Of a DNA stretch of 64,000 nt, positions 24,644-35,406 are shown in pieces. This stretch comes from Usnea hakonensis (lineage: Eukaryota; Ascomycota; Lecanoromycetes; Lecanorales; Parmeliaceae). The notes under the pieces are model-generated. The model was given only the letters and a program-made list of their open reading frames with translations, was not told where the DNA came from and ran no database searches. The stretch lies in contig BLJB01000003.1 of the NCBI GenBank assembly GCA_013423325.1, forward strand, positions 186,001 through 250,000, given 5' to 3'. A program made the position numbers and the translations under genes. Each line of letters begins with the position of its first letter. The stretch's first letter is position 1.

Positions 24644-25381
24644 CTAAAACAACTCATCTACTTCGCCAAAGCCAATAGAGATTTCCCTCCCATCATCCAC
24701 TACCCTCACAGCGAACTCGCAAAGTGCCTCGAACCCCAACACCACAAGATAATAATACAGCCAATCCGTCACCGCTTCATATTGTCCCCACGTGAACCGG
24801 CTGGAAGTCCGTGGGAGCGGCGGCTGGAGATCATACTTCAGATTTGATTCTGAATGGTAGATGCGGCCCGGAAGGACGGTGGAGGCGCCGTGGCGGAGAA
24901 CATTGCTCCTAGCGAAGGTCGCGGCGTCAACAAGAAGCGAAGAAAGCGCGGAAGTGTTTCCGACCGGGACGCTAACCAATATCAAGATGACGAGACTGGG
25001 ATTGATGAAAACCTTTCTATGTTCAAAGACGCTCCGCTGCTGGCGTTTTGGGAAGCGAGGACCAAGTCTCGAACCTGTGCGCGCGATGTGGAGCGGAGAT
25101 GATGGGATGCTAGAGAATTGTTTGCGTTGGACGCTGGCTCTGGGGTTGGTAGGGCGCTGCTTTTGCCTGTGCACGGGTGGAGACAGAACAGAAGGCAGAG
25201 CCACGCTCGATGGAAGATCATGTTTGTTGAACATGATGTGGAATGTAGTTGGAAATGCAGCTTTGAAAATAATTGTCGGGTCGGATGAAGGTGCGCTACC
25301 ACACGTAGCGCATATGTACGTGGTAGGATATGTTGTATGCGATTCGCGAAGCCTTCCCATGTCCATATTGATCTGCCTCAT
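24644..25381 (-). CDS. Hypothetical protein (weak)
   Basis: This is a single open frame of 245 codons from an ATG at 25379-25381. The N-terminus has ICATCGSAPSSDPTIIFKAAF and the C-terminus has a protein-like hydrophobic pattern (YYYLVVLGFEALCEF, ISIGFGEVDELF). I recognise no family. A 174-codon frame on the opposite strand overlaps it, so coding status is uncertain. It sits downstream of and parallel to the GH36 gene. Confidence 0.35.
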   Translation of the reverse strand: MRQINMDMGRLRESHTTYPTTYICATCGSAPSSDPTIIFKAAFPTTFHIMFNKHDLPSSVALPSVLSPPVHRQKQRPTNPRASVQRKQFSSIPSSPLHIARTGSRLGPRFPKRQQRSVFEHRKVFINPSLVILILVSVPVGNTSALSSLLVDAATFARSNVLRHGASTVLPGRIYHSESNLKYDLQPPLPRTSSRFTWGQYEAVTDWLYYYLVVLGFEALCEFAVRVVDDGREISIGFGEVDELF

Positions 25382-25563
25382 GTAGTACCCAAGAAAACGA
25401 TATAAGATAATCTGATTACTTTTTTGCGAAACCCCATCCTTTCAAAGCCCTATTTGTTATACCAAAAACCAGATACTGAGATCATCATCAATCTCATACA
25501 AACGCGCATCAAATCAACTTTTCGTATCCAATTTGAGCCACCTATTCCCCTCCCTCCCCTCCC

Positions 25564-28494
25564 TCAAACCAGAACCAACACCCCAACTTCATTCCCCCAA
25601 CCCGCCACCAAACCCATCTCCCCCCACGCTCTCTCAACATCCACCTCCAACACATTCTCCTTCTCATCAATCCTAACAGTGTGCATTGGCACGACTCTAT
25701 CCTTGAGCAACACCAGCACATCCTTTTCCACATCCTTACCCCCATCATGCAAAGACGAGATATAGATTCCCAGCGTGCCCAACGCTTTCAAAGTGACTTC
25801 GATGCGCAGTTTGCCATTCGGTTCGCGGCGGGCGGAGGAGTGGACGATGGCGGCGGCGCCGGTCATTTTGGATAGGAGGCCTAGGGGTGCGATTTTGGGA
25901 GTTGAGGGGGAAATTTCTTCAGTGGGTGGAGGGAGAGGGAGGAGGGGGTAGGCCGAGAGGATTTCGTAGCCTTTGGTCTGGATTTCTAGGGAGAGGACGG
26001 GGGTTTCGGAGTTGAGATTCAGGGGATGGGTGACTTCGCCCGTGGTGTGGGAGCGCACGATGTACTCCGTGCTGCGTCGGACGCCGGGGAAGGCATTGAG
26101 GTTGACGAGTTCGGAAAGCGGGCGTTCGCTGACGTTGAAGAGGGCTAGGATGCCGGTGCCGTTCACGCCGCCGTTGAATGTGCCGACTTTGAGAAGCTTT
26201 TCTTCTTCATAGCCTGTGTACATGTCGATTGTTTTGCCAATGACGGAGGGGCGTAGGATGATGGTTTTGCCTTTGATGGTGCGGGCGGTCATTTGGGCGA
26301 TCAAGTCTAGGTTGTGCTGACCGGGTTCGTCGGTGAAGTAGATGGGACCTCCGGAGACGCAGCGACCGGCGGCGTGGAAGGAGGAGTAGGGATGCGAGGT
26401 TTGGAACATGTCCCAATCCGGCAATATGTTGAGATGGCTTGTCAGGAGCGAGTTGTGTGCATTGACAAAGATGTGCCAGGGGTGTGAATTCGGTATTCCG
26501 GGAAAGAAGTCGTCGCTGTTGCGGACCATGAAACGTGGCTTATTGGTGGGCAGTTGGGTATGGAACATTATCTGTGGAACTTGGGACATGCATGAAATGG
26601 CCTTGATGGAAAAGTAGCGAAGACTGTTGACGGTCCAGGCGTCTTGATAGGCTTTGATGAAGCGGCGACGGTCTGGGGCATAGGCAAGGAGATCGAGAGC
26701 AAATTGAGCATCTGTTTTCACAGAGTCGACGCCACACGAGAGGAGAAATCTTGGGTTTGGGGTTTAGCAGAGATTCCCTAGAGGAAAGCGTGAGGGACTT
26801 ACTTGTAGAAGTCATTATACATTCTGTCAATGTCGCTTGCATCCACCATTGTTACTGTCTCCGATGGGATAAGATTCTGTTCCTTTCGGACTGCGAGAGT
26901 CTTGTACTCCTTGGCAATACTTCCGTACGGAGAAACGCCTCCCCAGTATCCAGCCTACGAATTGCAATTAATTTCTTGGACTTTCTAGATCTAGTTTGGG
27001 TGACATACGATAGCATGCCAGACGGCTATATGCTGAATATCTGGATGCTCATCTCTGATTTTTGTGATTGTATGCTTCAGTCCGTGCGGGAAACCCTCCT
27101 TATTGGCTTCGAAATCGGTCCAGCCTCGATTGAACTGGTGTTCACCATGGGCGTCCTGTAATGCTCAGTAAATGTGCACAACACTCTCTATTGTATGGAC
27201 TTACAAGGGACTGCCAGTTGTCGTCGATGATTAGATTTGTGACTGGGAACTATGAGCAGGAATGCAAAGCTTAGTGGATACTCAGACATACTTTTAATGT
27301 TTTTTTGCTTGAGAATATCTAACGCGTTGTAAATCTTGTTCTCATTCAAATCTTGACCTAGCGCATTCCAAGTACAGTAAGTCAATCCATCGTACCAATT
27401 CTCCATCCACTCAGCTCTGACGTCGTTCTCACTGGCGACCTTCATTTCAGCCTTGATCTCATTACTCATATACTGATCATCATTCACAAGCTTGCGTGCA
27501 TGGTACATCACAGCCGCATTAGCCGACTCGAAAGTCGGTGCAACAGCGGCGACGATCCTTGTCTGGCCCTCCTTTGGACTATCATTCCTGGATGAGGCGA
27601 CGACGTTTCCATGACCATCATGTTTAAACACAGTCAAGACATCACCAATCCCACTAACGGCAAGGAGAACCAGGTGAAGACCGTCCCAGCGCAAGAAGGA
27701 ACATAGGATGGTATCTTCAGTGGGTTGAAAGGCTCCCTTGCCATGTCGCGGTGCAAGCCACGGGCTCCAGATCCTTACGAGTGCGAACCATCGCGTGAAG
27801 CTCCTTGGTATACCGAGACTTGTTTCAGTCCAACCAGAAGTCTCGCCTTCCGCTGCTTTCACAGCTGTCGTTATTGACCATACTTGAGCATTGGGAGATT
27901 CGCTTGAGACCGAATGCACGACAAGATCCTGACTAAAGTCCTTGAGATAGCTGGTCAACTCCGTAGGTGGCTTTTCAGGTTGGAAGTAAACTTCTCCGTC
28001 TGTCAGGCATGAGCTCTCGTTGACCCACTTCCAATTGGTGGACGAAGCGATGCGATACTTTAACGTGAACTGCAGAGTATCTTGAGGGTTTGGCGGTTTT
28101 GGTACATCAATTGAGAAGAAGCGACGATATACTGCGGCTCTATTCCTTGAGCCTACCGCAAGCTGTAGTGAATGTAAGCACAGAGTCCTTTAGATTCCAG
28201 TATCAGGTCGTAGGTCGTATTACAGGGCCAGTAGTGGTCTGCGTCTCCTCGAGACGTGTTTCACGCCATTCGCAATTCTCGTGACCATTGTGCCACAGTA
28301 TAGCTTCCCACGGTTGTTCAGGGAAAGACTTGCTAGATTCTAGAAGGACGGTGAATTTGACCTGACACGATTCAGTTCAAAATACTCTAGCCAATCATCT
28401 ACGTGGTATAAGTATGTAATACCGTTTCTCCGTATGGAATGACTGTGGTCGATCCCAGGGGCGGATCACAAACTGCATTGGTGAATAGTTGCAT
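25564..28494 (-). CDS. GH36 raffinose-synthase/alkaline alpha-galactosidase-like enzyme
   Basis: The model has seven exons, 28494-28423, 28361-28224, 28162-27292, 27242-27205, 27155-27009, 26954-26803 and 26749-25564, with introns of 49-61 bp all in phase (867 aa). There is no signal peptide, so the enzyme is probably cytosolic. Family signatures in order are LIIDDNWQSL, HIAVWHA..GYWGG, VDSVKTDAQF with the nucleophilic Asp of K-x-D, PRFMVRNSDDFFPG with the candidate acid/base Asp, and DWDMFQTSHPYSSFHAAGRCVSGGPIYFTDEPG. These match plant raffinose synthase/SIP1-type GH36 proteins and their fungal relatives, which hydrolyse or transfer alpha-galactosyl groups. Whether this one is a hydrolase or a transferase cannot be told from sequence. 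Intron 3 is best ended at 27243 because that restores KITNLIIDDNW. Confidence 0.92.
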
Positions 28495-28699
28495 CTGAGC
28501 TGCTCTCACGAATTTTATTTGAGATGGTTTCCCATTCAGGTTCTTCTTGACCATTGTTCGTTTTCATGTGATGATTCAATCATTCAAATTGAATTCAATG
28601 CCGAGGTTAGCCGTCGGAGAAAAGTATCTCCGCGATCAAGTCCATCAAATGTTTTTCTCCTGCCTTTGCTTTGCACTTTGTCAAGCTTTTGAATGTCCA

Positions 28700-30716
28700 A
28701 TGACTTCCTATCAATCTTTTGCATTGTTGCACAAGGCGCAATACATTTGCCCCTCATGTGCACGTCCAATTCGCCCCTTCAGGCTGCAAACTCAGAGACG
28801 ATCTATTACTCAGAATTTTCTCCAGAAGACTTTAGAAGCAAGGTTGGCTTGGGCGCGACAGGCCACAGAAATCAAGGCTGGGAGGAAGGAAAGTATGCTG
28901 ACCATGCTGGAGAAGAGGGGCTTTGTCAATCAAATTATAGGGTAAGATCTTGTGGCGTGCCTGCTGTGCCACGAACACATGAATGTGACATTCTATAGGC
29001 CACGAGATGACCTGGATCGATTGCTAATCGAGAAGCGGGTTGGGATCTACGCCGGAGTAGATCCTACAGCACCGTCTTTGCACGTTGGCCATCTGCTGCC
29101 ATTGATGGTTCTGCACTGGATGTATCTACATGGCTTCCATGCCTGCTCTTTGGTGGGCAACCTCTTGCCTGACTCCAAAGGATCCACGATTGACAAATGT
29201 AGCTTGGAGGTGCCACGGCGCAGATTGGCGATCCCACAGGACGAACACAGGCCCGAAAAGAAGAGCACTCTTCGGTACGAAAGACCAACATGCTTAAGAT
29301 TCATATGCAGTTAAAATCAATCTGGGCTCATGTCGAACATTATGGGAAAAATTATGGATATCAATGGGAATGGGCATGGAGGAGAGAGGTGACCAACAAC
29401 AACGCGTGGTTGAATAAGCTTACAATCATGGTGTGGTTGAAATTGTTGGGTTCAGGCGTTAGACTAGGGCCTATGCTAGGAAGGGACACGTGAGTGCGTC
29501 GGAATAATAACCTTCAAAGTCCTCGGAGCGCTGACTCGTTCGTTTAGGGTGAAGAACCGTATGGAGTCGAAAGAAGGGATGTCATTTTCGGAATTCACAT
29601 ACCCTTTACTGCAATCATGGGACTGGTGGTACATGTACTCTACCAAGGATATCCAGGTACAAGTTGGAGGATCAGACCAGTTCGGGAATATTCTCGCCGG
29701 TATAGAAGCTGTCAACCACATCAGACACAACCATTACGATCCAGATGTTAGGCAGAACGAGGAGAGTCTCGAAGAGAGGGAGTCTTTTATGAAAAAACCG
29801 ATGGGTTTTACAGTTCCGCTGTTGACAACATCATCTGGGGAGAAATTTGGAAAGAGTGAGGGGAACGCGGTTTGGCTGGACTTAGAAATGACCAGTGCAT
29901 TCGATCTATATCAGGTAATTCTAGCTTCATGTCACCACTCGAGCAGATGCTAACCGTTAGAAGTTTTTTCTCAGGACCGCAGACTCGGATGTTCATCGGT
30001 ATCTCAAGCTCTTCACCTTTGAAACTCTCGATAATCTCGAGACTCTCATGGAAGAACATGAGAAGGAACCGTCCAAACGCATTGCGCAACATCGATTGGC
30101 CCAAGAAGTGCTCAACATTGTCCATGGCGAAAGAATATCTCGCGAAGCAAAGCAAGAGCACGGCAGCATGTTTGGAAAATCCTTTGCTGCAACCCCAAGG
30201 ATTGAACAAGATGGAAGTGATTCGAAGAAGCACGTTAACGGCATACTACCTTTTGCGAACGAAGATAAAACCCCCACCCACAGTCTCGTCCTTCCTAAAT
30301 CCCTTGTCTACAATCAGCCTATGGCTCGCGTCCTCTACCACGCTGGACTCGTCCCTTCTCGTAGCGAGGGTCAGCGTATGGTAAATAAAAAGGGCGCGTA
30401 CTTAGGCGCTAGGCCTGGTGGAACTGGTACGATGGGCGACCAAGTTGACTTCTCGCCAGCTACAAATTGGAACCCAAAGGACACACAGAAGTATTTGATT
30501 GGTGAAGATACGCTCATAATCCGGGTAGGAAAGTGGAAGATCAAGGTCATCAAGGTCATCAGCGACGAGGAGTTTGAAGAAAAGGGTCTTTCTGCGCCAG
30601 GCTGGAAGGAGGAGCCTGAACAATTACCCATTGACATAATGAGGATGAAGTCATGGAACAAGAAGGGCTACGTTGCGAAAGCCGCGATTCACCAGGAAGG
30701 ACCTAGTAAGAACTGA
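28700..30716 (+). CDS. Mitochondrial tyrosyl-tRNA synthetase (CYT-18/Msy1 type)
   Basis: The model has five exons, 28700-28941, 28999-29152, 29203-29489, 29548-29914 and 29961-30716, with introns of 46-58 bp (601 aa). A basic presequence (RPFRLQTQRRSITQNF) indicates mitochondrial import. The class I HIGH motif appears as PSLHVGHLLPL, tyrosine-site elements as GGSDQFGNILAG, and the KMSKS loop as KFGKSEGNAVW, all typical of bacterial-type TyrRS. The C-terminus is an S4-like RNA-binding domain (VLYHAGLVPSRSEGQRMVNKKGAYLG). In Pezizomycotina the orthologue, Neurospora CYT-18, also helps splice mitochondrial group I introns; that extra role here is inferred from lineage. The gene is 206 bp from, and divergent to, the GH36 gene. 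Confidence 0.95.
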
Positions 30717-31288
30717 ACAAATTTTCATACATACTCCCAAACTCCCCTCCAATTTCGTACTCAAATTGCGATGCTTCCCCCACGTGGGAGCCATGCAAGG
30801 TTCAGGAGACTCGAACATTATGTCGCAAAGATCCCCAGGCACGGACCGGCACGTACTGCACGTTGAAGAGTGGCTGGCACGGCTTGCAAGAGATAAGGCA
30901 GACGTCTTTAATAATGAGGGGCCAAGGGCCGCGATATCTTAACTTAGCAGCCTATCATCATCTGAAAAATTAGCAAGCGGACCGTGCTGCGGGCCTTGCG
31001 TCGATGAAAGATCGTCCTTTAGCTTTACAACCACCCGCACATATTGCCTGCTCAATTGCTGCCCGAGTATGGTAAAGAGCCTTGGGGCGCGTCGAAGTCG
31101 CCCTTTAACCGGTATCAGAGTTCTAGCATTTAGCGACTGCAAGAGCCGCCACCATTTCGCGTGACGGCCGAAGGCAGCCCGTGCACTTTAAAAGTCTAGA
31201 GCCTCCTTGAAACTGAGTCATCCTTTTACACAATTGTCGATTGTCGCAGATTCAACTTTTCTCTGGGTTGCTCGAAGATAGATGCCCG
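30717..31288. other. Intergenic
   Basis: This 572-bp gap lies between the TyrRS gene and the next plus-strand gene. It holds a 3' end and a promoter. I see no repeats or RNA genes. Confidence 0.5.
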
Positions 31289-32080
31289 ATGGCAAACCCG
31301 TATCTTTCCAAACTTGCCTCATGGCCCAGAACGTTATGCCTTCTTTTTCTCGTCCCGCGGCTCAAATGCTCGCCCATTAACATCGATGAATCCAACCCTT
31401 TGATTAGCCTCATAGATCCTACGTCTTTGCTCAACACGACCGCTATATCTAGATTCCGTTCCTCCAGCCTCGGAGCACCAGTAGCGAACTGCGCCACCCT
31501 ACCAAACTACCCCGAATGGTTCCAGCCCAGCAAGAAATTCGATAACGGCGACTGTCCCAAGGCCCTCGAGCTCTTCTTCAACGATTACACCAGAGACCAT
31601 GAAGGGATCAAATACGAATATCTAGCTTCGGGCGTGACTCCTGTTCACGAAATACCCACTCAGAGAGTACCACTTAAGGTGGGCTATGGTGCGTCAAACC
31701 CGAGGCAGCTGGCCTATACTCATGTTGGTCGGTCGACTAATTCTCGAGCCAGGCACCTGTTTTGTCGTCATCGCGATGCGCAACATGTTTGTCGAAGGAG
31801 AACTGCCCGGCGAGACGCCGTCCAGGTCGGCAGGCTCAGATGTCAGCTCCTTCACGCAGTTATATCAAAACGCTCTAGATGTCTATTCGACATGTGGTAC
31901 GCCGGAGGTCAATCAACCAGGATGGTATCCTGCGGGTAAGGCTCCCATATCACTTGATCAAAGGGTCTCGTTTGTCCCTCATCATTTTGGATTGACTGAA
32001 TTGGCTATCTAGGTGACTTGAATAGCATTGGGGTCTTCCTCTGGCAATCAACAAGTGAGATCAACCAACGTATAAAGTAA
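31289..32080 (+). CDS. Small secreted protein of unknown function
   Basis: The model has three exons, 31289-31688, 31753-31935 and 32013-32080, with introns of 64 and 77 bp in phase (216 aa). The ATG at 31289 opens a hydrophobic leader (RTLCLLFLVPRLKCSP) that looks like a signal peptide. The mature part has several Cys (VANCATLPNYP, NGDCPKAL, GTCFVVIAMRN, VYSTCGTPE) and ends PAGDLNSIGVFLWQ and a charged tail. The order Cys, YGTCxVxIAMR, glycine and final FLW resembles a recurring family of fungal secreted effector-like proteins, but I know no assigned function. It is intact, unlike the secreted genes at 17-22 kb. Confidence 0.8.
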
Positions 32081-32942
32081 AGACCGCTGTGGCTCTTCTT
32101 CCAACCTTACTTCTTCGTTTGGATCGACTGGGACTCTACCTGGCAATACTGCCCGAATAGAGTGAGCTTAAATGTAGGGTATCGTGTGCAAGGTCTCGTT
32201 GTCTAGGCGCATAGGTCAAGTTCATAGCCCCGACACGAGCGCACGCAATGAGAGACTTAAAATAACAGAACGGACTCTGAGGGTCATGTCGGATGCACTG
32301 GGAGGCAAGATATCAGCGGCGAAAAAGAGTGGCGGCTATGTTGAGTAGTTTCATCACTGAGATACATCACAAAAAAACAGTCTCAAGTCTCAAAAGACAT
32401 ATTCCGTCACAACTGCCGATGTTTTTGGGAACGGGGTGAAAGTGGTAGCTTGAGACGGGTATTTGCATCAAAAATGAGTCGTAAGCTGTATGATGTCTTT
32501 ATAGTTTTTTCAGCTCGAGGGTGGGTGACAAAAGTCCCTGCCGACTTTTCCCCGGAAAGCGCCGGAGAGTCGGCAGGGACTTTTGTCACCGAGCCTCGGC
32601 TGTCTCCACGACTACAACGGGTTCTATTTTGAGTACGCGAAGATTGACTAAGCCGTTACGGGACTAGTGCTGCTGAGCCCCCCGGGTATCCGAATCTTCT
32701 AAGCCACTCTTGATACGCGTTACGAATCTTCAATGTTCCGATTTAGCACAATCAAAACGCTCTCAACAAAAACACAACAATACTTTTCTTCTACATTTAC
32801 TTAAATCCTCCTTCTTCCATCTCACTTGTACTTATTACTTCACTCTCACACACTTTCGTTTACCTGGAGCTTTGGATAGTGACCAAGCAGTCCGTTTGCC
32901 CTTTCAACCACCACCTCGCTTCAGCCTTGAAATACCGCCATC
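32081..32942. other. Intergenic containing a long hairpin
   Basis: This 862-bp gap lies between the small secreted protein and the SUR7-like gene. It contains the perfect inverted repeat at 32524-32590 and, to its right, a C/T-rich promoter-like leader (32745-32930). Confidence 0.6.
32524..32590. repeat. Perfect 23-bp inverted repeat (hairpin / MITE-like)
   Basis: Left arm 32524-32546 starts GGTGACAAAAGTCCCTG and right arm 32568-32590 is its exact reverse complement, separated by a 21-bp loop that itself contains a CTTTCC/GGAAAG-type palindrome. Outside the arms the symmetry continues imperfectly to about 32512 and 32602 (CAGCTCGAG against CTCGGCTG). The structure looks like a very short terminal-inverted-repeat element or a strong RNA hairpin. 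I identified no target-site duplication with confidence. Confidence 0.85.
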
Positions 32943-33968
32943 ATGGGGAAAGCTGGCCGCTTCGCCTGCATCTTCCTGCCTATGGCTTTGACCATCGCCT
33001 CCCTCGTCTGCCTCATCATAGTTGGTGTCGGAGGAACGAACAAGAACAACAACTTCTACAACAACCTCTACTTCTTCCGGGCCAATACCTCAGACATCAA
33101 CATTGACCCTTCAGATTTGAACCTCCCTTCCAATTCTCTGACAGATGGTATCTTGAATGATACCACCTCCGCCGTTAAATCAGCCCTCGATGTCAAAGAC
33201 TTCTACCACGTTAGCTTGTGGAATTACTGCTCCGGGGACTTTCAGGCCAACAGCAGTGGCAGCGTGACTGACCACGTCACCTACTGCTCGCCTCACCAAA
33301 ACGAGTTTTGGTTCAACCCGGTAGATGTATGGAACCTCAACAATACTGGCATTGACCAGTTGTTCAGTAAAGAGCTTCGCGATGGCCTGAACACATACAA
33401 AACAGTCGCGAAATGGATGTTCATTGCCTACCTCGTCGCGCTCATCACCACCATCGTCGAGATCTTGGTTGGCTTCTTGGCTCTCTTCTCACGCTTGGGC
33501 AGCCTAGCGACTACCATCGTCTCCACCATCAGCTCCATCTTCTTCATCGCTTTCGCCCTCACATCCACCATCCTCTACGCCACCTTAACAGGCACCTTCA
33601 ACGACGCGCTGAAGAAATACAACGTCCACGGCTCCCTCGGCCACAGCGTCTACGTGACCATCTGGCTCGGTGTCCTCTTCACCCTCGCCTCGGGTCTCTT
33701 CTGGCTCTTCAGCTCCTGCTGCTGCAGCGGAAGGAGCGACAGGATCAAGGGATACGGAGACGGACCGACAAGGAGCAAGTTTAGGGATCAGCAGGGCCCA
33801 TACCAGTATGAAAGGGTTGAGAGTCCTTTGAGGGGTGGACAAGGCTACGGAGCGCCGCAGCAGGGATATCAGAGCGGGCCGGGCTACCAGGGTCCGCACA
33901 TGCCTCTGAATAACGTTGGCAATAAGGGGACGACGGCGTATGAGCCTTTTAGGCATGAGGATGTGTAG
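32943..33968 (+). CDS. SUR7/PalI-family plasma-membrane protein
   Basis: This is a single exon of 341 aa. The topology is four membrane segments: residues about 8-29 (ACIFLPMALTIASLVCLIIVG), about 158-180, about 190-215 and about 238-262. A large external loop with several NxS/T sites and a conserved LWNYCSGD motif sits between the first two. The C-terminus is cytosolic and rich in Gly, Gln, Tyr and Pro (YGAPQQGYQSGPGYQGP). This is the layout of the SUR7/PalI claudin-like family. Its members build eisosomes or MCC membrane patches (Sur7) or sense ambient pH (PalI/Rim9). The long Gly/Gln tail slightly favours the PalI-like side, but I cannot decide. Confidence 0.9.
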   Translation: MGKAGRFACIFLPMALTIASLVCLIIVGVGGTNKNNNFYNNLYFFRANTSDINIDPSDLNLPSNSLTDGILNDTTSAVKSALDVKDFYHVSLWNYCSGDFQANSSGSVTDHVTYCSPHQNEFWFNPVDVWNLNNTGIDQLFSKELRDGLNTYKTVAKWMFIAYLVALITTIVEILVGFLALFSRLGSLATTIVSTISSIFFIAFALTSTILYATLTGTFNDALKKYNVHGSLGHSVYVTIWLGVLFTLASGLFWLFSSCCCSGRSDRIKGYGDGPTRSKFRDQQGPYQYERVESPLRGGQGYGAPQQGYQSGPGYQGPHMPLNNVGNKGTTAYEPFRHEDV

Positions 33969-35406
33969 AGACTGAAGAGGGAAGTTGTGATTTATTGGCG
34001 TATTAGCGGCATCGTGCGGGCGTTTTTCCTGGATAGCGTTTGACAAGATATCAGATCCTTTTACCCAACATATGAGACACTCCTGTTCATTTAAGATTTA
34101 CGATTGGTTATTTATTTTACACGAGTGTTGCATACCAGGAGCACATGACTTTCTGCATGAGTTTCACGTTTGCTACTGGTGGAGGAAATGAAATCATTAT
34201 CATCAATCACTCATCCCTCGAAAAAGTAATTTTTCCTCTCTACGCATCACCCTCCTTCACCCTCTTCCTCCCCCTCCCCTCGCTCAACCTTTCCCTAACA
34301 GCCACACCCACCAACCCCCCATCCCATCCCATCCCATCGCTCCCCCATCGAAAATATCCTTCCCCAAACAAACCTCAAAACGCCCACTCCCCACTCCCAC
34401 CATCTCCTCCTCCTCCCTCCCCTTCCTTTCCTTTCCTTTTCACCCCCCCTTCCTTCCATCCCTCAAACCCCCCACCACTCTTTTAAATAAAATACCAAGT
34501 ATCCACGGACCTTTACTTACTTTTACTTATGAGAGTAGTCCATCGAGCTTGCTGGATGATGGTTGGTAATATCTTTGTTGGGCTGTGTGTTTTGAGGTAT
34601 GGGGCTTTTTTCATGATTTTTTTTGGGAAAGGGGGGGGGATGTGTTTGAATGGGGATGGGGATCTGGAGTTATATGTCTTGGGGTTTTGGGTGGTGGGGG
34701 GAAGATGGGGAGTGGAGGAGGGGAGCTCGTCCTTGTCCTTGTGATCTGAGTGTCTTTTGTGGTGGGAGATCTGTGCGAGGGCGTAGAGGATTGGGAAGGT
34801 GGGCGCAGAGAGGGAGGGATTTTGAGGTTGAAGGCACGTATGGGGAGAGGAGGGTTGGGTGGGATTAGGCTGATTGGGTGCTTCTTTTCGTCCGTGAGAG
34901 ATATAGTGGGTGGAAGGTGCGATGGTTATGATAGTGGAGGGTGTTTCTTGGAGGATGAGGTGTGTGGGTGACTGGTGTTTTGTCTGCATCTAGCTTTTGG
35001 CGTGTTGGTAGAGAATTGTAGTTTGTGGATACTAGGAGCCTCCACTCTGTCTCTTCGCTAGCGACGTACCTAGCTTACCTTCATGCAAGCTTGTCTGCTT
35101 GAGCACCTAGAGTACTTAGAAAATAAGTCCGCTAGGGTGTCTGCCTGAAGTAATCTGGGCAGTTGGGTAGATGGAAACGTTGTTGAGAAGCTAGTGGCAC
35201 CCGAGTAGAAATCATTGCGATACTTGAATCTCAACACCCTTTGAACTAAGTACATCAATGCTAGGAAAAGTAGTCGTAAATTCGTTTCTTTGTTGCGGGT
35301 CGTAATGTGGCGACGGGGGGTTGGATGAGTGTTTTCTGGTCTCTGACTTGGCCTAGGATTTGTCCTGCGGTGGCTCTGTGATGACTTGTGCTCGTGTCCT
35401 TTCGAT
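33969..35406. other. Low-complexity intergenic region
   Basis: At 34220-34484 the plus strand is strongly C/T-rich with CATCC and CCTTT repeats. At 34620-34960 it becomes strongly G-rich. Open frames over these tracts are artefacts of composition. The rest is the convergent 3' ends of the SUR7-like and NACHT genes. Confidence 0.6.

Noticed and set aside
24861..25385. 174-codon plus-strand open frame opposite the weak hypothetical gene
   Set aside because: The Cys/Arg/Trp-rich composition looks like an antisense shadow. The minus-strand frame has the more protein-like C-terminus.
34513..34989. 158-codon minus-strand open frame
   Set aside because: It lies wholly in the G-rich tract. The predicted Pro/Ser/His-rich peptide is what the base composition would give by chance.
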